In this document: positions 36,177 to 45,220 of the stretch, one piece after another | How the letters are laid out: every line of letters begins with the position of its first letter | Position numbering within the stretch: the first letter of the stretch is position 1 | Assembly: GCF_010858045.1 (NCBI RefSeq) | Contig: NZ_JAAGVC010000014.1 | Span: forward strand, 1-64,000 | Direction: 5' to 3' | Length of the DNA: 64,000 nt | DNA from: Nocardia cyriacigeorgica | Lineage (GTDB): Bacteria; Actinomycetota; Actinomycetes; Mycobacteriales; Mycobacteriaceae | Made by a program: the position numbers and the translations under genes | Notes under the pieces: model-generated | Seen by the model: only the letters and a program-made list of their open reading frames with translations | The model's database searches: none | What the model was told of the DNA's origin: nothing

Positions 36177-36698
36177 TTGCAGACCTTGATGATCGCTCGT
36201 GAAGGTGTGCTCGCGCCGGAGTTCTTCTCGATCGAGGCGTGGCTGGGGCGGCCCGGCAATACCTGGGAGTACTACCAGGTCCTCGGCCGTCGCGGTAGCA
36301 CGTATCGGCTGGATCAAGATGTATCCGAATGGGTGCGGTTCAATCTGACCGCCTATCACCAGCAAGCTCAAACCGTGCACGCGAGGTTGGAGCGATCCGG
36401 CCGAGTGTGGGACATTTTGGCCGACTTCGCCGATGAGCGGCGCCTCGACCAGCGCCTCGTCACCGCCCTCCATGACGTTGCCATGTCCGGCCGCGTCCGC
36501 CGTACTCGCTACGAGCACAGTGAAGCCCTGAGCCTGCAACAAGCCCAACGCGACTTGCGAGATCTGGTTCGCGCCCACATCCTGGAGCCGGTAGGCCGTA
36601 CCCGAGCTCGCTTCTACCGCGCCGGCCCTGAATTTCCCGATGCGGCACTGGAAGTCGCGCACACACCGGTCACGCTGCTCGACCCGTACCAGTTGTAG
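36177..36698 (+). pseudogene. C-terminal remnant of a Fic-family protein
   Basis: The frame starts at TTG 36177, but homology-like sequence begins a few codons earlier (A-R-S-L-Q-T-L at 36168). It continues as REGVLAPEFFSIEAWLGR, WEYYQVL, WVRFNLTAYHQQA and VRRTRYEHSEALSLQQAQRDLRDLV, then a winged-helix end. This is how the segment downstream of the HPFxDGNGR-T-A-R catalytic motif of actinobacterial Fic proteins reads. The catalytic motif itself is absent; the Gfo/Idh gene ends 18 bases before, in the same frame. I read it as a 5'-truncated gene. Confidence 0.6.
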
Positions 36699-36901
36699 GT
36701 AGCGCAACTCGGCTCCCGCGTTCAACTCGGTCGCGGCAAGACCACCACGACGTCGGCTCTATCCATCACAGCGATTCAGCTACCAACACTCCGAGGGGCT
36801 GGCAGGTTTCGGATCATGCTCAGCGGAACCCTGGTCGATGAACGTTCACTTTCTTACGTTGGCGAAGTAGATCATTCGCGTATTCGTAGGACGGGACAAC
36901 G

Positions 36902-38107
36902 ATGGCATCGAAACCTCTGCATCTCGGGGTCGCGCTGGACGGGGCCGGGTGGCATCCGGCGGCGTGGCGGGAGCCGAACTCGCGGCCGGCGGAATTGTTC
37001 GATGCCGGGTACTGGGTGGATCTGGCCGGTGTGGCGGAGCGGGCGCGGCTCGATTTCCTCACCATCGAGGACAGTTTCACGGTGCCGGGTGAACGGCACG
37101 AGTTCGGTGATCGAGTGGATCGGGTGCGCGGCCGGCTGGACGCACATCTGATCGCGGCGCGGCTGGCTCCCGCGACCAGCAATATCGGATTGATCCCGAC
37201 CGTCACCACCACGCACACCGAGCCGTTCCATGTGTCGAAAGCGCTCGCTACCTTGGATTACACCTCGCAGGGCCGGGCGGGATGGCAGGTGAAGGTGTCC
37301 GGCTCGGCCACCGAGGCGGGCCATTTCGGCAGGCGCGAGATTCGAGCACTCACCTCCGAGGAGTTGGCGCGCGCGAGGACCGGGGCCGCCCTGCCGGATT
37401 CGGTCGTGGAGTTGTTCGACGAGGCGAGCGATGCGGTGGAGGTCGTGCGCAGGCTGTGGGACAGCTGGGAGGACGACGCCGAGATCCGTGACGTCCCCAA
37501 CCGGCGGTTCATCGACCGGGCCAAGCTGCACTACATCGACTTCGAGGGCCGGTTCTTCTCGGTGCGTGGACCGTCCATCACGCCGCGCCCGCCGCAGGGC
37601 CAGCCGGTGGTGACGGCGCTGGCGCATCATCCGGTGGTCTACGAGTTCGCCGCGCGAGCCGCTGATCTGGTGTTCGTCACCCCTGATCTCGAGGCGGGCC
37701 CTTCATCTGTCCTCACCCAAATCGCGGATGCCGCTGCCGGACGAACCGGTGAACGGTTGAGGGTGTTCGCGGATCTGGTCGTCTTCCTCGATTCGGAGAC
37801 CGAGACCGGCGCGGCGCGTTTGGCTCGGCTGGACGAGTGGGATGGTAGCGAATTCAGCTCCGACGCAGCCGTCTTCACCGGCAGCGCCGAGCAGCTGGCG
37901 CAGCTGTTGACGCGCTGGAGCGAGCAGGGCGTCGACGGATTCCGGCTACGCCCGGGTGTGGCCGTCGACGACCTGAACGCCATCGCCGACCAGGTGGTCC
38001 CGGCTCTGCGCGACCACGGCCTGGCCCGCACCGAGTATCCGGGCGGCTCACTGCGTGCCCTGCTCGGATTGTCCACAACCGTCCCCAACCGCTACGCCGT
38101 CGCCTGA
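36902..38107 (+). CDS. LLM-class FMN-dependent monooxygenase (NtaA/DszA group)
   Basis: A 401-residue TIM-barrel flavoprotein of the luciferase-like family: FDAGYWVDLAGVAERARLDFLTIEDSF, IGLIPTVTTTHTEPFHVSKALATLDYTSQGRAGWQVKVSG (the family's substrate/flavin region) and GVDGFRLRPGV near the end. These two-component enzymes oxidise small molecules with reduced FMN, often releasing sulfite, amine or aldehyde. A second gene of the same family follows after 11 bases. The substrate is unknown. Confidence 0.82.
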   Translation: MASKPLHLGVALDGAGWHPAAWREPNSRPAELFDAGYWVDLAGVAERARLDFLTIEDSFTVPGERHEFGDRVDRVRGRLDAHLIAARLAPATSNIGLIPTVTTTHTEPFHVSKALATLDYTSQGRAGWQVKVSGSATEAGHFGRREIRALTSEELARARTGAALPDSVVELFDEASDAVEVVRRLWDSWEDDAEIRDVPNRRFIDRAKLHYIDFEGRFFSVRGPSITPRPPQGQPVVTALAHHPVVYEFAARAADLVFVTPDLEAGPSSVLTQIADAAAGRTGERLRVFADLVVFLDSETETGAARLARLDEWDGSEFSSDAAVFTGSAEQLAQLLTRWSEQGVDGFRLRPGVAVDDLNAIADQVVPALRDHGLARTEYPGGSLRALLGLSTTVPNRYAVA

Positions 38108-38118
38108 ACGAGGTCACC

Positions 38119-39486
38119 ATGAGCACCCAACGCAAGCAGGTCATCCTCGGCGCCTACCTCGGTGGCGTCAACCATCACACCTCCTGGTGGGATCCGCAGG
38201 CCGGCAGCCAGATCGAATTCAGCTCGTTCGAGCACACCGCCCGCACCGCCGAACGCGGCAGGTTCGATTTCTTCTTCCTCGCCGAAGGGCTCGCGCTGCG
38301 TGAACGGGCGGGCAAGATCTTCGACCAGGACATCATCGGCAGGCCCGACACCTTCACCGTCCTCGCCTCGCTCGCCGCCGTCACCGAACATCTCGGTCTG
38401 GCGGGCACCATCAACACCACCTTCAACGAGCCCTACGAGCTGGCACGGCAGTTCGCGAGCCTCGATCATCTGTCCGGCGGGCGCGCCGCGTGGAATGTGG
38501 TCACCTCGTTCGACGCGTTCACCGGCCAGAACTTCCGCCGCGGTGGGTATCTGGACCGTTCGCAGCGGTACGCGCGGGCGGAGGAGACGGTCGCAGCGGT
38601 GCGCGCGCTGTGGGATTCGTGGGCGGCCGGGGATATCGTCGCCGACCGGGAATCCGGGCGCTACCTGGCCCGATCGGATGCGGGCGCGTTCGCCGTGCAC
38701 AGCAGTCAGTTCGACATCGCCGGCCGGTTCACCGTGCCGCGCAGCCCGCAGGGCCGTCCGGTGACGTTGCAGGCCGGTGTCTCACCGCAGGGCCGTGACT
38801 TCGCCGCCGCCAATGCCGACGCCATCTTCTCCCCCTACGGCCAACTCCCCGAGGCCGCCGATTTCTACCGCGACATCAAGGCCCGCGCGGTCGCGGCCGG
38901 ACGCTCGGCCGACGACATCAAGATCCTGCCCTCGGCGAGTTTCGTACTTGGTGACACCGAGGCCGAGGCCATCGAGAAGTACCACACCATCCGTGACGAG
39001 CAGGTCACCGGCCAGACCGCGCTGATTCTGCTGGAGCAGATCTGGAACCGCGATCTGTCGGCCTACGATCCGGACGGCCCGGTGCCCGATATCGAACCGG
39101 ATCCACAAGCGCCGCCGATCATCCAGGGCAAGGCGTTCGTGTATCAGGATCGGTTCGCCACGGCAGCCAAGCTGCGGGCGGTCGCCGAGGAGAAGAAGCT
39201 GAGTTTGCGTGAGGTCGTGATCGATCAATTCGAACGCGGACCACTGGTCGGCACCCCGGACCAGATCGCCCAGCAGATCGACGATTTCGTGCAGAACGAT
39301 GGCTCCGACGGTTTCATCCTCGGCTCCCACCTGGTGCCCACCGGTCTCGACGAATTCGTGGACCGGGTGGTGCCGCTGTTGCAGGAGCGTGGTGCGCTGC
39401 GCGCCGAATACACCGGAACCACCCTGCGCGACAATCTCGGCCTGCCGAATCTCTACGAGTCCGGCAAGGTCGCCGCGCGCGGCTGA
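38119..39486 (+). CDS. NtaA/SnaA/DszA-family FMN-dependent monooxygenase
   Basis: ATG 38119, with GAGG eight bases before. The 455-residue protein fits the full-length NtaA/SnaA/DszA family: VNHHTSWWDP, FFFLAEGLALRE, LASLAAVTEHLGLAGTINTTFNEPYELARQFASLDHLSGGRAAWNVVTS and VTLQAGVSPQGRDFAA. Related enzymes oxidise nitrilotriacetate, dibenzothiophene sulfone or alkyl sulfones. Together with the preceding gene it may form a small catabolic unit; the flavin reductase partner is not adjacent. Confidence 0.86.
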   Translation: MSTQRKQVILGAYLGGVNHHTSWWDPQAGSQIEFSSFEHTARTAERGRFDFFFLAEGLALRERAGKIFDQDIIGRPDTFTVLASLAAVTEHLGLAGTINTTFNEPYELARQFASLDHLSGGRAAWNVVTSFDAFTGQNFRRGGYLDRSQRYARAEETVAAVRALWDSWAAGDIVADRESGRYLARSDAGAFAVHSSQFDIAGRFTVPRSPQGRPVTLQAGVSPQGRDFAAANADAIFSPYGQLPEAADFYRDIKARAVAAGRSADDIKILPSASFVLGDTEAEAIEKYHTIRDEQVTGQTALILLEQIWNRDLSAYDPDGPVPDIEPDPQAPPIIQGKAFVYQDRFATAAKLRAVAEEKKLSLREVVIDQFERGPLVGTPDQIAQQIDDFVQNDGSDGFILGSHLVPTGLDEFVDRVVPLLQERGALRAEYTGTTLRDNLGLPNLYESGKVAARG

Positions 39487-39585
39487 ACCCGCCGGGCAAC
39501 GGCTGGCCGAGGCTGCACAGAACTGGTTGCGCACCAAGATATTCGGTGGCTGGGGCACCGCGGCAGCGGAACGATCGCGGATTGC

Positions 39586-39621
39586 GCCGACGGCCGTTGG
39601 ATCAGACAAACGGCCGTCGGC
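39586..39621. terminator. Bidirectional terminator
   Basis: GCCGACGGCCGTT and AACGGCCGTCGGC pair perfectly over 13 bp, with a 10-nt loop, between the convergent flavin monooxygenase and fadA6 genes. Confidence 0.8.
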
Positions 39622-39631
39622 ACAAGTGGGT

Positions 39632-40825
39632 TCAGCGATCCAGGCGCTCGATGATCGTGACGTTGGCCGTGCCGCCGCCCTCGCAGATGGTGAGCAGGCC
39701 GTAGCGGCCGTTGATTCGCTCCAGCTCGTTGAGCAGGGTGGCGAAGAGTTTGGCGCCGGTGGCGCCGAGGGGGTGGCCGAGGGCGATGGCGCCGCCGTTG
39801 ACGTTGACCTTCTCCGGGTCGGCGCCGGTCTCCTTCAGCCAGGCGAGCACGACGGGGGCGAAGGCCTCGTTGATCTCGATGACGTCGATATCGTCGATGG
39901 TCAGGCCGGTCTTCTCCAGTGCCCACTTGGTGGCCGGGATCGGCGCACTGAGCATGAAGATCGGGTCGGCGCCGCGGGCGCTGACGTGGTGGACGCGGGC
40001 GCGGGGGGTCAGGCCGTACTCCTGGACGGCCCAATCCGAGGCCAGCAGGGTGGCGCTGGCGCCGTCGGAGATCTGTGAGGCCACCGCGGCGGTGAGCGGG
40101 CTGCCCTCGGCGAGCGCGGGCAGCGAGGCCATCTTCTCCAGGCTGGTCTCGCGCGGGCCCTGATCGATCCAGAAATCGCCGACCGGAACGATCTCGCGAT
40201 CGAAACGGCCCTCCTTGATGGCGTGGCGGGCGCGTTCATGGCTGCGCAGCGCCCAGCGCTCCATGTCCTCGCGGCTGATGCCCCACTTCTCGGCGATCAG
40301 CTGAGCGCCGTGGAACTGCGAGACCTCACCGGTGCCGTAACGGTGATCCCAGCCCTGGGCACCGACGAACGGCGAGTCGTAGCCGTACTCCTTGCCCGCG
40401 AGCATGGCCGCCGAAATCGGAATGGCGCTCATGTTCTGCACACCGCCGGCGACGATCACCTCGGCGGTGCCGCTCATGATGGCCTGCGCGCCGAAGTTGA
40501 TGGCCTGCTGGCTGGATCCGCACTGCCGGTCGACGGTGACGCCGGGAACTTCCTCCGGGTAGCCGGCCACGAGCCACGCGGTGCGGCCGATATTGCCTGC
40601 CTGCGGGCCGATGTTGTCGACACAGCCGACGATGACGTCATCCACCACACCGGGATCGATGGGGTTGCGGTCGAGCAGACCACGCAGGGCCGCGGCACCG
40701 AGATCAGCCGGATGCACGCCGGCCAGGGCGCCGCCGCGCTTGCCGACCGGGGTGCGCACCGCGTCGATCACGTACGCCTCGCGCAGCGGGGTGTAGGGGC
40801 GGCGCGAGCCGGAGGGTTCGGACAT
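39632..40825 (-). CDS. fadA6: Thiolase of ring C/D degradation
   Basis: A 397-residue thiolase with the nucleophile Cys102 (DRQCGSSQQAIN), His351 ([17 protein letters not shown]) and Cys381 (CEGGGTANVTI), the complete catalytic set. FadA6 is the thiolase encoded next to kstR2 in mycobacteria and cleaves a beta-ketoacyl-CoA formed after ring C/D opening. AGGAG stands eight bases before ATG 40825 and overlaps the kstR2 stop, so kstR2-fadA6 is one transcript. Confidence 0.9.
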   Translation of the reverse strand: MSEPSGSRRPYTPLREAYVIDAVRTPVGKRGGALAGVHPADLGAAALRGLLDRNPIDPGVVDDVIVGCVDNIGPQAGNIGRTAWLVAGYPEEVPGVTVDRQCGSSQQAINFGAQAIMSGTAEVIVAGGVQNMSAIPISAAMLAGKEYGYDSPFVGAQGWDHRYGTGEVSQFHGAQLIAEKWGISREDMERWALRSHERARHAIKEGRFDREIVPVGDFWIDQGPRETSLEKMASLPALAEGSPLTAAVASQISDGASATLLASDWAVQEYGLTPRARVHHVSARGADPIFMLSAPIPATKWALEKTGLTIDDIDVIEINEAFAPVVLAWLKETGADPEKVNVNGGAIALGHPLGATGAKLFATLLNELERINGRYGLLTICEGGGTANVTIIERLDR

Positions 40826-40835
40826 GTTCAGACTC

Positions 40836-41444
40836 CTACGTGGTGTGCCCGGGCACGGTCAGCCCGTCGAGCACGATGGTCAGATATTGCTTGGCGAGGT
40901 TGTCTACGGTGATCGGCCCGCCAGGGGTGTACCAGCGCACCGCCACCCAGACGGTGTCGCGCAGGAACCGGTAGGCCAGTTCGATATCGAGTTCGGCCCG
41001 GAAGCTGCCGTCGCGCACGCCCTGGGTGAGCACCTGCTGCCACAGCGCGCGGAATTCCTTGTTGTATTCGTCGATGTAGGTGAAGCGTTCGACGCCGCGC
41101 AGGCGTTTGGCCTCGGCCTGGTAGATGGCGACGGCGGCGTGGTAGCGGTCGAACGACTCGTAGGAGGCCAGCACCAGCGCCTCGAGAGTGTCGCGCGAGC
41201 TCAAACCGGCGGCGGCGATGTCGCGGTAGCGGCCGAAGAGGTCGTCGAGGAAGCCTCGCAGGATTTCGTCGACCATCGATTCCTTGGAATCGAAGTGGTG
41301 ATACAGGCTGCCCGATAGGATTCCGGCCGCATCGGCGATATCGCGGACGGTGGTGGCGCGCAGACCCCGCTCGGCGAACAGGTCGGCCGCCAATCCGAGC
41401 AGTTCGTTGCGCCGGGCTGATTTGGACGGGTCGGGTGCGGTCAC
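40836..41444 (-). CDS. kstR2: TetR-family repressor of the HIP regulon
   Basis: A 202-residue TetR protein. The start GTG 41444 is taken as leaderless: TATTAT lies just upstream and the frame further up starts only with TTG inside the KstR2-type box. The DNA-binding domain (ELLGLAADLFAERGLRATTVRDIADAAGILSGSLYHHFDSKESMVDEILRGFL) and the C-terminal RFLRDTVWVAVRWYTPGGPIT match M. tuberculosis KstR2 closely as I know it. KstR2 represses HIP genes and is released by HIP-CoA. A KstR2-type box at 41459-41472 implies autoregulation. Confidence 0.92.
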   Translation of the reverse strand: MTAPDPSKSARRNELLGLAADLFAERGLRATTVRDIADAAGILSGSLYHHFDSKESMVDEILRGFLDDLFGRYRDIAAAGLSSRDTLEALVLASYESFDRYHAAVAIYQAEAKRLRGVERFTYIDEYNKEFRALWQQVLTQGVRDGSFRAELDIELAYRFLRDTVWVAVRWYTPGGPITVDNLAKQYLTIVLDGLTVPGHTT

Positions 41445-41458
41445 CCGGCCATAATACA

Positions 41459-41472
41459 ACCAAGCATTTGCT
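41459..41472. promoter_or_regulatory. KstR2-type box before kstR2
   Basis: Read on the minus strand, AGCAAATGCTTGGT differs from the consensus by one base (A for G). It is followed by TATTAT and then the kstR2 start. Confidence 0.75.
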
Positions 41473-41586
41473 TGGGGAAGGGTGGCCGGCCGCCTGAACG
41501 ATCAGCGGGCTCGTAGCGCCGCCGCGATCCATGCGCACAGCCCCCCGCGGCGCCGCCGCACGGAGCGGCATGGACCAAGAAATGAA

Positions 41587-41621
41587 GTCGGGCGGCCTCC
41601 CGCGAGGGGAGACCGCCCGAC
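41587..41621 (-). terminator. Terminator of the echA20-ipdABC operon
   Basis: GTCGGGCGGCCTCCC pairs with GGGAGACCGCCCGAC (one mismatch), with a 5-nt loop, 21 bases beyond the ipdC stop. Confidence 0.75.
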
Positions 41622-41641
41622 CGTCGACCGAGCTGACTCGG

Positions 41642-42736
41642 TTACGTCGACGCGCCGGGGGTCGCCCGGGCGTCCTGGGTGAGCGCGGCGATCGTGTCTA
41701 TCCGCGCGACCGCATCGCGCACGATGCGGTCGATGAGTTCCTGGCAGGTGGGCAGGTCGTCGATGATGCCGGTGACCTGGCCCGCGGCGAGCACGCCCGC
41801 CTCGGTATTACCTTCTACCAGACCGGCTTTGAGCAGCATCGGGGTGTTAGCCGCCATGATCACCTGGGACCAGGTGAGGTCCTTGGCCTTGCGCATGGCC
41901 AGGCCGTCGCGGATCATCGTCGACCACTTCATGCCGGTCATCGACTTGAACTTCGCGGCATTGGCGACCGCGGCGGTCAGACCGCGCCAGTTGCCCGAAT
42001 GCTCCAGGCGCTGCACCAGTTCGGTGTTGAGCACGCGGTGCGGCATGCCGTCGACCTTGAGCGAGACGACGGTGTCCTGCAGGTGCCGGTTCAGGTATTC
42101 CTGCTTCACCGCGTCGGGGACCTGGCTTTCCTGGGTCAGCAGGAAGCGGGTGCCCATCGCGATGCCCGCGGCACCGTAGGCGAGGGCGGCGGCCAGGCCA
42201 CGGCCGTCGAAGAAGCCGCCTGCGGCGACCACCGGGATATCGACGGCATCGAGCACCGAGGGCAGCAGCAGCGTGGTGGCGACCGGACCGGTGTGCCCAC
42301 CGCCCTCGCCGCCCTGCACGATCACCGCGTCGGCGCCCCACGAGGCCACCTTCACGGCGTGCTTGGCCGCGCCGATGGACGGAATCACGACGACCCCGGC
42401 ATCTTTCAGTTTCGCGATCAGATCCTGCTTGGGCGCCAGCGCGAACGACGCCACCGCCACCTTCTCCCGGATCAGCAGGTCGATGCGCTCACCGGCGTCG
42501 GAGGCGTCGGCGCGGATGTTCACGCCGAACGGTTTCGCGGTGTGCGATTTGGTCTTCGCGATCGCGGCCTCGAGCTCGTCGTAGGTCATGGTGGCCGAGG
42601 CCAGGATGCCGAGCCCGCCGGCCTCGGCGGTGGCCGCGACCAGCCGCGGCCCGGCCACCCAGCCCATGCCGGTCTGCACGATCGGATGCTCGATGCCGAC
42701 GAGTTCGGTCAGCGGAGTCCGCAGCCGTGGACTCAT
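41642..42736 (-). CDS. ipdC: Flavin-dependent reductase/NMO-like protein IpdC
   Basis: A 364-residue TIM-barrel flavoprotein of the nitronate monooxygenase/enoyl-reductase family: HPIVQTGMGWVAGPRLVAATAEAGGLGILAS, WGADAVIVQGGEGGGHTG, PVVAAGGFFDGRGLAAALAYGAAGIAMGTRFLLT (FMN phosphate binding). It overlaps ipdB by 4 bp (ATGA). This position is that of ipdC (Rv3553), which acts on the indane CoA thioester before ring opening; the exact reaction is not certain to me. Confidence 0.88.
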   Translation of the reverse strand: MSPRLRTPLTELVGIEHPIVQTGMGWVAGPRLVAATAEAGGLGILASATMTYDELEAAIAKTKSHTAKPFGVNIRADASDAGERIDLLIREKVAVASFALAPKQDLIAKLKDAGVVVIPSIGAAKHAVKVASWGADAVIVQGGEGGGHTGPVATTLLLPSVLDAVDIPVVAAGGFFDGRGLAAALAYGAAGIAMGTRFLLTQESQVPDAVKQEYLNRHLQDTVVSLKVDGMPHRVLNTELVQRLEHSGNWRGLTAAVANAAKFKSMTGMKWSTMIRDGLAMRKAKDLTWSQVIMAANTPMLLKAGLVEGNTEAGVLAAGQVTGIIDDLPTCQELIDRIVRDAVARIDTIAALTQDARATPGAST

Positions 42737-43542
42737 GACGAGACCTCCTTCTCGCGAATGCCCTTCGGGTCGAGCACGGTGCGAATGATCCGCAGCTCTT
42801 CCTCGGTGGGCAGCCGCGTTTCGCCCGCCTCGCCCAGCTCGGCGATCTCGAACGAGGTATTCTCGGCGACCTCATCGGCGGTGACACCCGGATGCAGCGA
42901 CAGCGCCCGCATGGTGCGGCCGGGCCCGCCGAAATCGAAGACGCCGAGATTGCTCACCACCCGATGCAGATGGTGGAACCGGAAGGCGGGATTATCCGGA
43001 TCGATCTTGTCGTAGCCGATACCGGAGACGATGTCGACGGTCTCGCAGAACACCCGCCTGTTGTGCCGCGGCACGAAGTAGCTGGTGGCGTGATTGATGG
43101 TGTTGCCGGGCGCGCCGCGCACACCGAACATCTGCCGAGTCGGCTGTTGCAGCGGGCCGAACGCGGACAGGTTCTGATTGCCGTACCGGTCCAGCTGATT
43201 GGCCCCCATCACCACGTGCCTGCGCCCTGAGGCGACCACATCGAAGACCCGGGAGAACGGAATCCAGCCCTCGATGGGCGCCTTGCCGCCGATCGCAGGC
43301 ACCTCGGCGAACAGCAGCGCCTCACCGTCGGACAGCAGCAGATCCGGCTCGAAGGTCAGCCGCGCCAGCCGGGCACCGATAGTGGTGATGGTGGACATCG
43401 GGCTGGCCATGCTCTCGCCCGCGCCACGGAAGATCTCGGCCGCGGCGACGACGCAGACCTCGGCCCGCGTAATCGGCTCGCCCGTCGCCCGACCACCGCC
43501 CCCCACGGTATCGCTCTGCGATGCAGTGATGTTCTCGGTCAT
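42733..43542 (-). CDS. ipdB: IpdAB ring-cleaving hydrolase, beta subunit
   Basis: ATG 43542 overlaps the ipdA stop (ATGA), and the stop overlaps ipdC. The 269-residue protein has the class I CoA-transferase beta fold: AEVCVVAAAEIFRGAGESMASPMSTITTIGARLARLTFEPDLLLSDGEA and HVVMGANQLDRYGNQNLS. In IpdAB the transferase fold hydrolyses COCHEA-CoA to open ring C. An extra N-terminal stretch of about 20 polar residues precedes the domain. Confidence 0.92.
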   Translation of the reverse strand: MTENITASQSDTVGGGGRATGEPITRAEVCVVAAAEIFRGAGESMASPMSTITTIGARLARLTFEPDLLLSDGEALLFAEVPAIGGKAPIEGWIPFSRVFDVVASGRRHVVMGANQLDRYGNQNLSAFGPLQQPTRQMFGVRGAPGNTINHATSYFVPRHNRRVFCETVDIVSGIGYDKIDPDNPAFRFHHLHRVVSNLGVFDFGGPGRTMRALSLHPGVTADEVAENTSFEIAELGEAGETRLPTEEELRIIRTVLDPKGIREKEVSS

Positions 43543-44414
43543 TTCTGCTCCTCGGCGAAAGCACGGACAGCGGCCTGGTATTCGTCCTCGGACACATCCA
43601 GGTAGCGCGCCTTGAACTCGGCCCACGATTCGGGCGTCTTGGCGGCCTCCACATAGTGGCGCTGGAACTTCTCGTCGCGGCCGTAGCTGCCGGAGAAGGT
43701 GAAGTGCGCGCCACCGGGGGCCTCCACCACGCCGTCGACCATCATCCGGTTGAGGATGATCGACTGCTGCGGAACGGCTTTCACCAGCTCCTCGGTGTCG
43801 ACCAGTCGGTCCACCGTCAGGTAGCGGCGCTCGGCCGACAGACAGTACAGATCGTCGAAGTACGGGTCGACGCCGGTGTAGGCGGCATTGCCGTGCTTAT
43901 CGCCCAGATCAAGGTGCACGAACGCGGCGTCCAGGTTCAGCGCGGGCATCGCGATCAGCGTCTCGGTCTTGCCGTCGGTGGGGTAGGGCGACTGCACCGT
44001 CTTGAGCTCGCCCTCCCAGAAGTCGAGCACGGCCGAACCCAGACCGGCGCGGATCGGCAGGAAGGGCAGGCGGGCGGCGGCGGCCTGTAGACCGCACTTG
44101 ACCATGCCCTCGTCCATCTCCCGCACGGTGATCGCGCCCTCGGTGCGCGCCTTGGCGAACCAGGGGTCGTAGAACGGTGCCGAATCCAGCGAGACGAACC
44201 CGTAGTAGGCCTTGCGCACCTTGCCCGCCGAGCACAGCAGGCCCAGATCGGGGCCGCCGTAGGTGACCACGGTCAGATCGGTGATATCGGACCGCAGCAG
44301 CGCCCGGACCAGGGCCATCGGCTTACGCCGTGACCCCCAGCCACCGAGGCCGATGGTCATTCCGCTGCGCAGTTCGCCGACGACCTCGTCGAGCGTCATG
44401 TGCTTGTCGCGCAT
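43539..44414 (-). CDS. ipdA: IpdAB ring-cleaving hydrolase, alpha subunit
   Basis: A 291-residue class I CoA-transferase-fold subunit: MTIGLGGWGSRRKPMALVRALLRSDITDLTVVTYGGPDLGLLCSAGKVRKAYYGFVSLD at the N-terminus, REMDEGMVKCGLQAAAARLPFLPIR, and DKHGNAAYTGVDPYFDDL. The GGWGSRR motif and gene order echA20-ipdA-ipdB-ipdC are as in M. tuberculosis Rv3550-Rv3553. It works as a heterodimer with IpdB. Six bases separate it from echA20. Confidence 0.93.
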   Translation of the reverse strand: MRDKHMTLDEVVGELRSGMTIGLGGWGSRRKPMALVRALLRSDITDLTVVTYGGPDLGLLCSAGKVRKAYYGFVSLDSAPFYDPWFAKARTEGAITVREMDEGMVKCGLQAAAARLPFLPIRAGLGSAVLDFWEGELKTVQSPYPTDGKTETLIAMPALNLDAAFVHLDLGDKHGNAAYTGVDPYFDDLYCLSAERRYLTVDRLVDTEELVKAVPQQSIILNRMMVDGVVEAPGGAHFTFSGSYGRDEKFQRHYVEAAKTPESWAEFKARYLDVSEDEYQAAVRAFAEEQK

Positions 44415-44420
44415 GGGTTT

Positions 44421-45185
44421 CTACTTCCCTTTCTTCTGTGCGGCCAGATCGTCGTCGAAACGCGCGCGGATCTCATCGGCCACACCGGCGAGGTTGAGCT
44501 CCATGGTGAAGCCCTGCTCGTAGCGGTAGGAGCGGTGCACGTCCTGCACGTCGATGCCGTTGAGGGCGCGTTTGGCGGCGCGGATCACCCGGCCGTCCTT
44601 GTTCGCGATGTTCTTGGCGACGTCCATCGCGGTGGCGTCGAGTTCGGCGCGCGGCACCACGTGCAGCACCGAGCCGTAGTGGTGCAGCTGCTGCGCGGTG
44701 AGGGTGCCCGCGGTGTAGAACATGGCCCGCATCAGGTGTTGGGGGATCAGCCGGGCGAGGTGGGTGGCCGCGCCGAGGGCGCCGCGGTCGACTTCGGGCA
44801 GGCCGAAGGTGGCGTCGTCGGAGGCGACGACGATATCGGAATTGCCGACCAGGCCGATGCCACCGCCCAGGCAGAAGCCGTTGACCGCGGAGATCACCGG
44901 CACCTGGCAGTCGTAGACGGCGGCGAAGGCCTCGAAGCAGCCGTGATTGGCGCGGATCAGCGCGGTGTGCCCGGTGTCGGCGTTCATCTCCTTGATGTCC
45001 ACGCCGGCGTTGAACCCGCGGCCCTCGGCGCGCAGCACCACCACCTTGGTCTCCGGATCGCGGCCTGCCTCGCGCAGTGCGTCGGCGAGAGCGAACCAGC
45101 CGTCCGAGGGTATGGCGTTGACCGGCGGATAGTCGACCGTGATGACGGTGATGCCGGTTGATTCGGTGTGACGGTTGATCCCCAT
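44421..45185 (-). CDS. echA20: Crotonase-family ring D hydrolase
   Basis: The start is placed at ATG 45185, because the sequence from here (MGINRHTESTGITVITVDYPPVNAIPSDGW) aligns without gap to M. tuberculosis EchA20 as I recall it; ATG 45197 is possible. The 254-residue protein shows AEGRGFNAGVDIKEM and NGFCLGGGIGLVGNSDIVVAS. EchA20 opens ring D of the HIEC-CoA intermediate to give COCHEA-CoA, the IpdAB substrate. The KstR2-type box at 45221 serves this gene and the divergent SDR. Confidence 0.92.
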   Translation of the reverse strand: MGINRHTESTGITVITVDYPPVNAIPSDGWFALADALREAGRDPETKVVVLRAEGRGFNAGVDIKEMNADTGHTALIRANHGCFEAFAAVYDCQVPVISAVNGFCLGGGIGLVGNSDIVVASDDATFGLPEVDRGALGAATHLARLIPQHLMRAMFYTAGTLTAQQLHHYGSVLHVVPRAELDATAMDVAKNIANKDGRVIRAAKRALNGIDVQDVHRSYRYEQGFTMELNLAGVADEIRARFDDDLAAQKKGK

Positions 45186-45220
45186 TGCAGTTCCCATCGT
45201 GAGCGAACCTTGGCTAAGCA

